Below, piece after piece: positions 46,495 to 57,576 of a stretch of 64,000 nt of DNA; the first letter of the stretch is position 1, and the number at the start of each line of letters is the position of its first letter. The notes beneath the pieces are model-generated. The model was not told the origin of the DNA and made no database searches. It saw only the letters and a program-made list of their open reading frames with translations. A program made the translations under genes and the position numbers. This DNA comes from Cocos nucifera (lineage: Eukaryota; Streptophyta; Magnoliopsida; Arecales; Arecaceae), in contig QRFJ01003347.1 in the NCBI GenBank assembly GCA_006176705.1, forward strand, positions 1 to 64,000, given 5' to 3'.

Positions 46495-47792
46495 TGTTGT
46501 CCAACCATGCAACCCAAGAGGGGGTGAATTGGATATCTTTTTCTAAATTTAAACTTAAAAATAGAATTGCAATATATGCTTTTGATGTTTTAAGTGAAGT
46601 AAGGTGAGTTAGGTAAGTAAGATATAAGAGCCTAATTTAATGAAAAAAAATTAAGCACAATAGAGCAAGTAAAGAGGAAGGAGAGAGAACAATACAAGCA
46701 AGATGATTTATAGTGGTTCGGTGCCAACCTTGCACCTACATCCACTCTCCAAGCTCCTACTTGAGAATTTTAATCTACCAACATATTCAAATGAATACAA
46801 CATCGGATCCTCTGACCCTAGCTATCTCAAGCTAGAAAACTTATTTTTTGGATATAAGCCAATCCAAAAATAATCCGATTTTAGGTTCGGATCAACCTTC
46901 CCAAGCTTTGAAAATCTCTAAAAGCTTGAGTCCCAAAACAGTAAAATAGAGTAAAGAGAATATACATGTTCAGCATACTTAGCTCCTTAATGAGCACAAT
47001 AAAGATTTAAAAAATTTTTACACAAACTAAAGAAAGCTTTTAAGAACCTTCTCAAAGAGACTGAAGACTTGAATTCATGTTGGAGAAGTGATTGAGCTTG
47101 AAATCAATGCTTCTCTTGCCTAGGGCTGAGTTTTTTTTGAGCTAAATATTCACTTGATTTTTTTCTTGATTTTCTTCCTTTTTGAATGCTTTTAAATCTT
47201 CATTCAATGCTAGAAGATGAATAGTAGCCATTGGAGATCATTTAGGAAACATTAAATTCATCGAATGGAGAAAAAAAATAGTTGTTACAATAATTCCATC
47301 GTAGGGGGCACCTCTTAGGTCGCCCCTTTTGCAACAGACAAAAAAGTTTGCATTCTATATCTTATGCACAGACCTACAGGAGACGCCCCATAGATCATCC
47401 CTTTTTTAATGGGACATTCCATAGGTCACCTCTTTTTATATGCCAGTTCAAAATTAGCATGCCGGTCCTGTGTGCCACTTGCTAAGAAAAAATGATCGAC
47501 CTAGGGATCACCTTCTTTTATCCAAAATATTATATCTTTACTTTTAAGCTTCCAAACAATTTGACATTACCTCCAAATGAATTGACATCATCTTGGAAGT
47601 TCTTGAGGCTTCCAAAAAATTTTAATTTTTGCTTCAACTAAAGTAAATTTCAAATTGATCATCTTAACTAAGTTTTTGCAATACAAAAATTTTTAAAATT
47701 TCTTAAATAACTTTTAAATATATCTTTAAGAATAGAAATCATTAGTACCACTCTCAATTATTTTGTGCTCATCAAAATTATTCCTAAGGACA
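46495..47792 (-). repeat. Sire-E 5' LTR
   Basis: In element sense this starts TGTCCTTAGG and ends GGACAACA. The region ATAGTGGTTCGGTGCCAACC near 46712 and the CATGCAACCCAAGAGGGGG near the end are wording I know from Sirevirus LTRs. Length is 1298 bases. Confidence 0.85.
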
Positions 47793-48430
47793 ACAATCCT
47801 TTTGTGCCCCTATAACTTTATGAGGGATAGGAAGAGAACCTCATCCTAACTAAGGAAGGTCAACCTTGTCAAGAACAGGAGGAGGATCTCATCTTGATAG
47901 GAGAATAATAAAGGACAACCATGTAAGGAACAAGAGGAGGACCTTATCCTAACACAGACAAAGACCTCCAATTATCTAAGATAGGAGGAGGGGAGAGGCC
48001 CTATCAATGGCATTTTTGTGCTCCTATGATCTTGTTAGGGATAGGAGGAGAACCTCATCCTAACAAAGATAAAGGCAAATCCCATCAGGAGCAGGACAAG
48101 GACCTCATCCTGATAGGAGGATAAGATAAAGGCCAATCATGTTAGAAATAGGAGGAGGACCTCGTCCTAACATGAATGAGGACTCTCGATTGTTTAAGAT
48201 GGTAGGAGTGGGAGGCCCTTTCAACGGCCTTTTTATGTTTCTATAGCTTTGTTAGGGATAGGAGGTTGACCTCGCTCTAACAAAGGAAGGCCAATCCTAT
48301 CAGGAGTAGGAGGAGGATCTCATCCTAATAGGAGGACAAGAAAAAGAACAACCATATCAGAAACAGGAAGAAAACCTCATCCTAATATGGATGAAGACCT
48401 TCAGTTACTTAAAGAAGAGGAAAGAGTGAA
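47793..48430. repeat. ~215-bp tandem array, nearly three units
   Basis: Units start near 47800, 48013 and 48230 with a TTTTTGTGCTCCTATGATCTT-like phrase. Within each unit a shorter theme GGAGGAGGACCTCATCCTAAC recurs three to four times. The array belongs to Tat-F by position, between the lost pol and the antisense gene, and there is no gene in it. Confidence 0.8.
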
Positions 48431-48499
48431 AAGCTACGCAAGCACACAATTGAGATGAAGTTATCAAAATAATATTACCATTAAAATAAAAAATTCAAT

Positions 48500-48895
48500 A
48501 CATGAAAAAGTTTGTAAGACCAATTATAAAAAAGAAAAATAAAGAGGAGAAGAAAAAAGAAGCCAAAGCCCTATTCGGAGTCGAACTTCAGGCTGCCAGC
48601 GCCGGCCAACATCAAAGACAACTTCAAGCCTTTGATCTTTTCTTCAAGTTCCCATCGATCCACCAAACTTTCACTCAGCAACTTCTTATGCCTTCACGAG
48701 TCATCCTTAACTTTTCTTAACTTTTTTCTTAGCACAGCCGACTCGGCCTCTGCATCCTTCATAGTATCCTATTGGTAGACTATTTGCATCTTCAACTCCT
48801 GCACTTTCTTTTGGCTATTCCCAAACAAGGTGGACAAGTCCTCCAGAGAACTTCGTAAAGATAGGACCTCCACTAAGTCCTCGCTAGAGTTGGCT
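48500..48895 (-). pseudogene. Tat-F antisense gene, last part
   Basis: On the minus strand this continues the coiled-coil protein begun at 58194: SSEDLVEVLSLRSSLEDLST, FGNSQKKVQELKMQIVYQ, DAEAESAVLRKKLRKVKDD and RWELEEKIKGLKLSLMLAG, with a few stops. It was separated from the rest by the Copia-B solo LTR. The spacing of Leu residues indicates coiled coil. The gene end is uncertain. Confidence 0.5.
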
Positions 48896-49405
48896 CGGGC
48901 TGTAGGTGGTGTGGTGCTCCCAAGCCTTGGGAGGCCAGGGGCAGAGCCAGGATGAGGGCTCTAGGGAGGCTAGGACAGGTGTGGTCCTAGGACTAGAACA
49001 AGAGTTGTCCTAGGATGGAGGTGGTATGTAACTCTCCATGGGCTTGAGGTTTGGGTATTGAGAGCCTCAAGGTGCTTGGTTGGTGCTTCGAAGACCTGGG
49101 ATTCAAGGTGGAGCAAGAAACCAAAGTCGAAGAATCAAGACTGTAGAAAGAAGATTTTTTGTAGGTTAGCTGGCTCAGTCCAAAACTGGATTGGCTAAGT
49201 CTCAGAGCACAGACAAAATAGAAAGATCGAGTTTCGAAACTGTAGGCACGGCATAGAACTGGGCCGACTCAGTTTCAGACTAAGTCAACCCAGTGGAACT
49301 TAGCTAGCTCAGTGCATGGGCAGAGTTACGTGAGGGTCTATTTTGGACTAGGATCTAGATTGATCCTAGGGATCTTAAGTCCTGATTTGAGAGATCTTAA
49401 GGAGG

Positions 49406-49410
49406 CTAAT
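49406..49410. repeat. Target-site duplication CTAAT (left)
   Basis: CTAAT occurs once in intact Copia-B LTRs at this place and is duplicated here, with the second copy at 56625-56629. Confidence 0.9.
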
Positions 49411-51154
49411 TGATATTTTTATTATTCTTATGCAGGAAAGAAGGCCACTAATATGAAGATCTTATTTTTCTAATTCAGATGAAATAAATTTTAGGCAAAA
49501 TGGACTTCAAACGAGCCCGAAATTGAATTTCAAAAAAAAAAAAGCTGGTCCGGTTCAAATCGGTTCAGAAAAATTGGCTTAGCAAATCGCCTAGTCCGAC
49601 CGCACCCAGCAGACCGACCCATTGATGCAACACTGACATCAGCATTTTTTGTGGCACATGATGGACCGTTTGAAGGGTATTTCGAAGATTTTACATGGAG
49701 AAGCGCGCTCCGATTGACTGAAGAATACGGTGGTCCATGCAACACCAAACTTGCGCATGATCTATATAGGAAAATTTAGAAATTTTGTCTGATCCGATGG
49801 ATGGCTTTCACTGGAATTTGATCAGACGGTCGAAATGCATGTGCTAACGAATGGCAGATACAGCTCTCAGTCGAGATCCAACGGTTGAGATTCATCTCGA
49901 CTTTAAAACTATAAATCAGAGGCTTCTCTATGCACGATCTGACAGCCCAGATTTGATCTTCAAGGCTGATCCGATGGTCCAAATAAATTCTGACTTGATT
50001 TGGGATTTTAAGATAATTTTTGAGTGATTTTTGGACTGTTTGATCAACATCCAATGGTTAGAATTGATCCAAGACTCTTTTTAAGTTATTTTGAGAGTTT
50101 TAAACCTAATTTCAATAGGATTTCCATGGAAAAAAATCCACCTCTTAGCCTATAAAAAGGTCTATTATTGTCGAAGAAAAGAAGAGGAGGGGAGACAATG
50201 AAAAAAAAAAAGAAAAAGAAGAGAAAGAGAGGAGAGAGGTAGAAAGAGAAGAGAGATTTTTGAGAGAAAAGGAAGGGCTTTTAATTTTTTTTCTTTTCTT
50301 CTTCCGACAATCAGAATATTGATCAAGGAGCTTCTTTTCTTCTTCACTAAGTTTTCCACACCAAGAGCGATGGACAATCAATTTCAGCAATCAAATAGTC
50401 TAATTTTTTTATATTTTTTAATTAATTTGCTATTTTTAAACTTATTATCATGAACTAAATTTTCTTTTGATGCAATATTTAGTATGATTTATTTTTAATT
50501 TTAAATTTTATTCATGAGAAGCATATAAATTTGATCTTAATGCTTTTAGATTACTGGCCATCTTCTAATTGACCTGATGAACATAGATGTTATGAACCAA
50601 GTACATCTATGTTATTGCTTCTTGATTATATATCTTGTATTATGAATCAAATTAGAATTCATATGCATGCAGGAATTTTAGTGCACTTTGGATGCAGCGT
50701 ATTTTAATTAGAGGATTTTACAAAACTTAATGCATTAATATTTATTTAAATTACATCTGGACCAAAGGATAATTAATAAATATTGATAGTTTTGCTATGC
50801 CTGGACCAAAGGATAGTGAATAAATTAGGAGACTCCACCATCACATGAAATAAAATTAATCTAATAACCTGAATATTGTATTGATTGAGTTGGTGAATCC
50901 AATTGCCTTAGTAATACATTGATCTTAAGTTTAAAACCCTAATAATTACACTCTCTCTATTTCCTTGAAATTTTTAATTATTTCTTTATTTTGTTCTTTA
51001 ATTTCTTATTCTCATAAATCGATCTTCTAAATAAAGCATAGGAAAGAGCTTTTCAGTACTTATATTTCAATCCTCTAAGAATGATACCCTACTCATTTAC
51101 TTTATTACTTAATCAATTGGTGCACTTGCCATAGCTATAGATTAGCATGCATCA
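49411..51154 (+). repeat. Gypsy-G2 left LTR segment in inverted orientation
   Basis: Plus-strand sequence here matches the minus-strand sequence of 54778-56624 from TCTTATGCAGG to GCATGCATCA, lacking the first ~80 bases. Shared landmarks include the TATA box TATAAAAAGG at 50151-50160 and GATCAAGGAGCTTCTTTTC near 50323. Open frames in it are poly-purine artefacts. Confidence 0.88.
50151..50160 (+). promoter_or_regulatory. TATA box in inverted LTR of Gypsy-G2
   Basis: TATAAAAAGG is the same motif as in the right LTR on the minus strand (55797-55806). Because the two LTRs are inverted, both boxes face into the element. Confidence 0.5.
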
Positions 51155-51246
51155 AATTTTTGATTAACAAAAGTATCAATTTTAAAAAAATAGATTAATT
51201 TATTTTATAATTTAATACTTTTATTAGTATATTTTTATCACTTATC
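51155..51246 (-). repeat. Gypsy-G2 true 3' LTR start (first ~80 bases)
   Basis: On the minus strand TGATAAGTGATAAAAATATA follows the polypurine tract and matches the beginning of the right LTR up to GTTAATC. The eight bases between this and the inverted copy, AATTTTTG, resemble the AGTTTTTGG that joins LTR and primer-binding site on the right side. Confidence 0.8.
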
Positions 51247-51262
51247 ACACCCTCCCAACTTA
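51247..51262 (-). other. Polypurine tract of Gypsy-G2
   Basis: The minus strand reads AAGTTGGGAGGGTGTG directly before TGATAAGTG. Confidence 0.8.
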
Positions 51263-52329
51263 GTCATTGCTAGTCCCTTAGCAATATTTTATTTAATACC
51301 ATGTTTCAATAAGATTATCCATCACAAAGATAAAATCTAGAACTAAAGGTCAAAAAGTTTAGAAAATACTGCTAATTAAGCATTGAGCTTCAGAAGCAAA
51401 TTTTTTAATCAATACAATTAAAAATTTTTTTAGAGTACATCAAAGATCTACAGCACTTGTGTTCGTGATGACTAACTTTAGCATTTCAGTGTTAAATTAA
51501 AGGATAAAAGTATCCTCTCTTATCATCTATTTTAGTCAATTTTCTATACATTCTCAATTTTATACTCATGAATTAAGGTAGCTTTCACACTGCCTTTTTT
51601 TTTTTTTTTTGCTATGCTGAGCATCCTGACCTTCCCTTCATCATTTTACATAAATTTTCATACTTGACCTAGGTGCAGAGACCCAGTTACTAGGCTTTGG
51701 GCAATCCACATATACTCTATCTTCTGCACTTTATTTTTAGGCAAGTAGCTCTTTCCTTAAATTCAAGTTTCTTTGATTAGAATGTATATTAATTATCAAT
51801 TTTCAGTGATAATTGAATCCTCAGTTGGCCTTATAATCAATACCTACTTTGCCTTGTTAGTGTGCATGTGCAATTAGAAGTGCTAATAGTCTTTTAATTA
51901 CCTACGTAGGCTGCTAAAAGTCAACTAACTAATCTACTTCTTTAACTTGTTACATTCATTAGCAAATAATTCTATCTTTTATCACTTATCCAGTCTATCT
52001 TGCTCAAGATTTTCTTCTTGACACATGATTTTTTTTTTTTTTAAATTTATTCCCAACTTATTCTATATTGTCTTAATGGAGAAAGAAAAATAAAGGGTAC
52101 AATAAAGGATAGAAAGGAATACACCTAATTTGGTTCAGTCTGGTTCTTTAAAGCTTTGAAAGTTTGCTTGAGCTCTCATTGATTTTTTTTCTATAAAATT
52201 GAAAATACACACCAAAGCAGTAAAAGAGCAATAATAAATTACTAAAAAATAAAAGAAAAAAATGATCAAAACTAAAAAGAAAAGAAACAACCTATCTAAT
52301 AGTTCTGATTTATAGTCTTCAGCTTAATT
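51263..52329 (-). other. Gypsy-G2 3' non-coding interior
   Basis: I see no integrase or RT. The stretch is AT-rich, with T homopolymers near 51595-51612 and 52030-52041. Part of it resembles the corresponding part of Gypsy-G1. Confidence 0.6.
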
Positions 52330-53423
52330 TTATTTGAGTTCTGAGTTGAATCAATCTGATGCCACTTCAATTAGAATATTTTTATGTTTGGTCGAGCCCT
52401 TTTTCAATTGGACAGTGCTAGCTTTTATAGTCTCAAACCCATTTCCTACAGAATTCTCATATACTGAATTATCAATAATATCAATTAGAAAATAAGTTTG
52501 ATTATCATCAAGATGTTTAGTATCTTTGAAAACATTAAAAGTAACTTGTTCATCTTGGACTCTAAGAATTAATTTTTCTTATTGAACATCTATTAAAGCT
52601 CCTCCAGTAGCTAAAAAGGGTCTCCCTAAAAAAAGGAGTACATCATAATCTTCTTTCATATCAAGAACAATAAAATCAATAGGAAAAATAAACTTGTTTA
52701 CCCTTACCAAGACATCCTCCACTATACCTCTTGGATATTTGATGGATCAGTCAGTTAATTGAAGAGTAATAGTGGTAGGCTTCGATTCTCCTAGACCCAA
52801 CTTTCTGAAAATAGAAAAATGCATAAGATTAATACTTGCTCCTAAATCATATAAAACTTTGTCAAAACTACAATCACCAATAATACAAGGGATAGTAAAA
52901 CTTCCTGGATCTTTTAGCTTATATGGTAATTTATTTTGAAGTATTACTGAGCATTCTTCATTTAAATTTATTCTCTCATGCTTCTTTAGCTTTTTCTTAT
53001 TTGTTAGGATTTCTTTGAGAAACTTGGCATACCTGGACATTCGAGTTATAGCATCTACAAAAGGAATATTAACATGTAAATTCTTTAAAATTTTGAAAAA
53101 GTTAGAAAATTCCTTATCTATTATCTCTTTGGGAATGGTAGTGGCGGCACGTAGGGCTTCATATTTGGATCGACAAACTGTATACCTGGAGATCATCCAT
53201 CTGCTGGTTGTTTTGATGACTGATGAATTTTAGTTGATGGTTTTTTATTTGTAGTTGGCTCTTCAATCTCTTTCTTCTGATGTGGCTCCTCCATCTTTGT
53301 AGCACTTCTTAGGGTGATAGCATTGACTTGCTCCCTTGGATTGATCTCCGTGTTGCTGGGCAAGGATCCTTGAGGTCTCTCAGAGATTATCTTAGCCATT
53401 TGACCTATTTGCATCTCCAAGTT
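52330..53423 (-). pseudogene. Gypsy-G2 protease region
   Basis: After EINPREQVNAITLRSATK and an acidic Lys/Pro linker, the protease domain reads SFTIPCIIGDCSFDKVLYD and LGASINLMHFSIFRKLGLG, with the DLGASINL active-site wording typical of this group of plant Gypsy elements. It continues past a stop with DVLVRVNKFIFPIDFIVLDM and LFLGRPFLATGGALID. The upstream joint contains a frameshift near 53195. No RT follows. Confidence 0.85.
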
Positions 53424-54658
53424 TCATATTGCTGCTGCTTGGTCTTGTCTAAGTTTGGCTTCTAAATTTTTTATAATTGCTTCTTGGTTTTGCACAAATT
53501 TGACCATCAGCTCTTCCATGTTGGACTTCTTTTCAGGTACTTGAAATCCTGGGGGTGGTTGTTGTGCTGCATTTTGATTACTCCATGAGAAATTTTGGTG
53601 CTGCCTCCACTCTTGATTGTATGTATTAGAGTAGGAACTATTTTGTTGCGGCCTAAAAAAAATTATCAATATAATTAGCTATATCAGTTGCTCATATCGT
53701 GTCCTCCTCCACATAGGTCACAGGTGATGCTCTGAACATGCATAGCTGTTTTCTTCAAGTTGTTGACTTTGGCTCTAAGGGCTGCAATTTTAGCTAGTAA
53801 GGTTGGCACACAATCTACTCCCTGCACAGCTGCTAGTCTTTTTGGCATCATGCATTCTATCTGCCACTGATAGCTATTTGATGCCATCTCATTGATCAGA
53901 TCGAAGGCTTCTTCCTTCATTTTTTGATCAATGGTTCCTCCTACTCCTGCATCAATCATAGAATGATTAGTAGGAGATAAACCATTATAGAAAGTTTGTA
54001 CCTGAAGCCATACAGATAGTTGATGATGTGGACATCTTCTCAATAGTTTTTTGAAATGCTCCTAAGCCTCATATGGTGTCTCCATGTCCATCTGCATAAA
54101 ATAAGTGATATCGTTGCGCATCTTGGCAGTCTTGGAAGGTGGAAAGTACTTGGCTAAAAATTTTTGGGCTAGGATATCCCAAGTTATGATAGAACCTGTA
54201 GGAAGAGAATGAAGCCAACTTTTAGCTTTGTCTCATAAAGAGAAAGGAAATAACCTTAATCTAATAGCATCATCCGACACCCCATTAATTTTAAAAGTAT
54301 CACAAAGTTCAAGAAAGTTGGAAATATGGGCATTCGGATCATCATGCACATGTCCACTGAATTGGATAGTTGATTGAATCATCTGGATCATCGTCGATTT
54401 TATTTCAAAGTTGTTTGCTCACACAGACGGTCTCCTGATGCTCGAAGCTACATCGACTATAGATGGTGTGATATAATCATTTAATGGATGATGTACTAAT
54501 CGAATAGCTTCATGCTATCCTTCGATCGCCATATCCAATCTTAGATTGATGTTGTTAGGATATTCAGCTGCGATGTTTCTTTCTTGTTGTAGTCTTCTAA
54601 TGGTCCTTTCAATTTTTGGGTCTAAAGGTAGTAAGTTACTATGTCCAGTACGTATCAT
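53424..54658 (-). pseudogene. Gypsy-G2 gag
   Basis: This starts MIRTGHSNLLPLDPKIERT. The capsid-like domain reads FSGHVHDDPNAHISNFLEL, CDTFKINGVSDDAIRLRLFP, SWLHSLPTGSIITWDILAQK and FYNGLSPTNHSMIDAGVGG. A zinc-knuckle-like CDLCGGGHDMSN follows, without the last Cys before a stop. The Gln-rich region QNAAQQPPPGFQVPEKK and the coiled NMEELMVKFVQNQEAII come next. Four or more stops are present. The wording is that of Athila-type Ty3/Gypsy gag. Confidence 0.88.
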
Positions 54659-54750
54659 GCATTGAATAATTTTTTTAAAAAAAATAATAATAATTAAAAA
54701 TAAAATTCTAAAGTAAAGCTAGGATCAAAATTTTAATATTATTTTAGATA

Positions 54751-54771
54751 CAATCCCCAGCAACAGTGCCA
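54751..54771 (-). other. Primer-binding site of Gypsy-G2
   Basis: The minus strand reads TGGCACTGTTGCTGGGGATT a few bases after the LTR end. It resembles the TGGCGCCGTTGCCGGGGA of Athila-type Gypsy elements. Confidence 0.75.
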
Positions 54772-54777
54772 AAAACT

Positions 54778-56624
54778 TGATGCATGCTAATCTATAGCTA
54801 TGGCAAGTGCACCAGTCGATCAAGTAATAAAGTAAATGAATAGAGTATCATTCCTAGAGGATTGAAAAATAAGTACTGAAAAGCTCTTTCCTATGCTTTA
54901 TTTAGAAGACCGATTTATGAGAATAAAAAATTAAAAAATAAAATAAAGAAATAATTAAAAATTTTAAGAAAATAGAGAGAGTGTAATTATTAGGATTTTA
55001 AACTTAAGATCAATGTATTACTAAGGCAATCGGGTTCACCAACTCGATCAATATAATATTTAGCTTATTAGATTAATTTTATTTCATGTGATGGTGCAGT
55101 CTCCTAATTTATTCACTATCCTTTAGTCCAAGCGTAGTAAAACTCTCAATATTTATTAATTATCCTTTGGTCCAGGTATAATTTAAATAAATATTAATGC
55201 ATTAAGTTTTGTGAAATTCTCTAATTAAAATACACTGTGTCCAAAGCGCACTAAAATTTTTGCATGCATATGAATTCTAATTTGATTCATAATACAAGAT
55301 ATATAATCAAGAAGCAATAATATAGATGTACTTGGTCTGTAACATTTATGTTCATCAGGTCAATTAGAAGATGGCCAGTAATCTAAAAGCATTAAGATCA
55401 AATTTATATACTCCTCATGAATAAAATTTAAAATTAAAAATAAGTCACACTAAATATTGCATCAAAAGAGTGGCTATATCTTAACCTTAGTAAAAGAAAA
55501 TTTAGTTCATGATAACGAGTTCAAAAATAGCAAATAAAATAAAAAGTATAAAGAAATTAGACTGTTTGATTGCTGAAATTGATTGTCTGTCGCTCTTGAT
55601 GTGGAAAACTTGGTGAAGAAGAAAAGAAGCTCCTTGATCAATGTTTTGATTGTCGGAAGAAGAAAAGAAAAAAAATTAAAAGCCCTTTCTTTTCTCTAAA
55701 AAATCTCTCCTCTTTCTGCCTCTCTCCTCTCTTTCTCTTCTTTTTCTTTTTTTTTTACTATCTCCCCTCCTCTTCTTTTCTTCGACAATAGCAGACCTTT
55801 TTATAGGCTGAGAGGTGGATTTTTTTTCTATCGAAATCCTATTGAAATTAGGTTTAAAACTCTCAAAATAACTCAAAAAGAGTCCTGGATCAATTCTAAC
55901 CGTTGGATGTTAATCAAACGGTCCAAAAATCACTCAAAAATCATCTTAAAATCCCAAATCAAGTTGGAATTTATTTGGACCATTAGATCAGCCTTGAAGA
56001 TCAAATCTGGGCCATCAGATTGTGCATAGAGAAGCCTCTGATTCTTAGTTTTAAAGTCAGGATGAATCTCAGTTGTTGGATCTCGACCGAGAGCTGCATC
56101 TACCGTTCCTTAGCGCATGCATTTCGGCCGTCCGATCAAATCCCAGTGAAAGGCGTCCATCGGATCAGACAAAATTTCTAAATTGCCCTCTATAGACCAT
56201 GTGTGAGCTCGATGTTGCATGGAACACCACATTCTTTAGCCAATCGGAGCACGCTTCTCCATGTGAAATCCTCGAAATGCCCTCCAAACGGTCCACTATG
56301 CGCCACGAAAAATGCTGACATCAGCTTTGCATCAGTATTGCATCAATAGGTTGATCTACTAGGTGCAGTCGGATCAGACGATCTGCTGAGCCAATTTTTC
56401 TAAACTGGTTTGAACCGGATCGGCTTTTTTTTTTTAAATTTAATTCTGGGCTCGTTTGAAGTCTGTTTTGTCTAAAATTTATTTCATCTTAACCAAAAAA
56501 ATAAGATCTTCATATTGGTGGCCTTCTTTTCTACATAAGATTAACAATAATATCAATTTCAAAAAAATAAATTAATTTATTTTATAATTTAATATTTTTA
56601 TTCGTATATTTTTACCACTTATCA
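54778..56624 (-). repeat. Gypsy-G2 5' LTR
   Basis: This 1847-bp LTR starts TGATAAGTGG and ends GCATGCATCA in element sense. A TATAAAAAGG box lies on the minus strand at 55797-55806. Its inverted partner is 49411-51154. Confidence 0.88.
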
Positions 56625-56897
56625 CTAATTCTTGTATGGATTGGGATTAGATCCAAGGGATGAGAGCATGTGAGACTTGGGCTCAGTGAATGCTTTCATA
56701 TATTAGGTTAGTTTAAGAAAATATAATTGAGCTTTTCTCCCTAACTCTCTTCTCTCTTCTCTCTAGTTCCAACACCAAAACCCTAGCTTCTCTCATCTTT
56801 CTTAGATCTTCTTCAATTTACTGGATTAATACCCAGATTCACATAAGAGATCGGATCTACGGCTGTGGCTCCGAGCAGCCATAGGAACAACATGGGC

Positions 56898-57480
56898 CCC
56901 TTCAGACAATTATTGCCAAAGATGAGCAATCTCGTCATCGGCCCTTCGAAGCTTCTCCTTGAGATCAATGACTAGGCCACACCAGTCGTGTCTGTATTTT
57001 ATAAAAATCCTCAGCTGCCCATAATTAATTTTAGAGCTCAGAGAACTTCTTTGTCCAATCCTAGTCGTACTCCTCCCGACTGGTTGACCATGCCAATTCT
57101 CCTTCAAGTGATCGAATCTTTTCTTGTACGATCTTCAACTCGACTTCTAAAGAACTTGCCTTGACCGTTAGTGCCCATGCTTTATCGCTACCAAGCTTCT
57201 TCATCTGTTCCAACTCTTCTATTAGATAGTGCTTTTTATTGATATAGTCCATAGCATCCTTTCTATGGACTTGACCAAGATGAGTAACTTCAATTATAGC
57301 CTCAGAATAATATTTTTTCAACTTCTGAAGCTTGTCCTCTACTTTCTCTAATTTTTTTTAGCTTGATGAGCCTCTTTCTTTAGGCTTTTTATGTGAGACT
57401 TCAAGGGGACACCTTGAGGAAAGGGGTCGGCTTCGATAAGAGACTGCACATGAAGCGTGAAAACATCACCATATAGATTT
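56898..57480 (-). pseudogene. Tat-F antisense gene, coiled-coil part
   Basis: On the minus strand LPQGVPLKSHIKSLKKEAHQ is followed after a stop by DKLQKLKKYYSEAIIEVTHL, GQVHRKDAMDYINKKHYLIE, LTVKASSLEVELKIVQEKIR, and, past another stop, LVIDLKEKLRRADDEIAHLW. Heptad Leu spacing is clear. It continues at 48895 beyond the Copia-B solo LTR. Confidence 0.6.
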
Positions 57481-57576
57481 CATAGAAGAAAAATTCATTC
57501 TCAAAACTGACTTCATTAATCAAAATATTTCTAATACAAGGAAGAAAAATTTAAAAAAATATAAAAATAGGAGATC

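Larger units (their letters stand above)
38090..47792 (-). mobile_element. Sire-E: Sirevirus-like Copia element
   Basis: Read on the minus strand this has a 1.3-kb 5' LTR, a TGGTATCAGAG primer-binding site, a long gag with two zinc knuckles, protease, integrase, reverse transcriptase and RNase H. A further gene lies between pol and a truncated 3' LTR. The extra gene and long gag are features of Sireviruses. All coding parts are broken by stops and shifts. The 3' LTR keeps only its first ~515 bases, so the left end is lost and no TSD can be shown. Confidence 0.85.
49411..56624 (-). mobile_element. Gypsy-G2: gag-pro Gypsy element with inverted LTRs
   Basis: A single CTAAT TSD bounds this element. 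On the minus strand it has a 5' LTR (54778-56624), primer-binding site, gag and protease, then a polypurine tract and the start of a 3' LTR (51155-51246). Instead of continuing, the left LTR switches to the opposite orientation and runs as an inverted copy from 51154 back to 49411. No RT or integrase is present. It is inserted in a Copia-B solo LTR that itself sits in Tat-F, so it is a third-level insertion. Confidence 0.85.
48901..56892 (+). repeat. Copia-B solo LTR, split by Gypsy-G2
   Basis: Positions 48901-49410 and 56630-56892 together form one Copia-B LTR, starting TGTAGGTGGTGTGG and ending GGAACAACA. Part of the region before the TATA-like sequence is deleted relative to element 2. Flanking 5-mers are CGGGC (48896-48900) and TGGGC (56893-56897), a TSD with one transition. 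It interrupts the Tat-F antisense gene. Confidence 0.85.

Noticed and set aside
50145..50390. Ser/Leu-rich and Lys-rich open frames in the Gypsy-G2 LTR, repeated near 55676-55876
   Set aside because: They arise from a purine-rich tract in the LTR and recur only because the LTR is duplicated in inverted form.
49411..56624. DNA transposon with long terminal inverted repeats
   Set aside because: The inverted ends suggest it at first, but the interior has gag, protease, a primer-binding site and a polypurine tract, and the TSD is 5 bp, so it is a rearranged Gypsy element.
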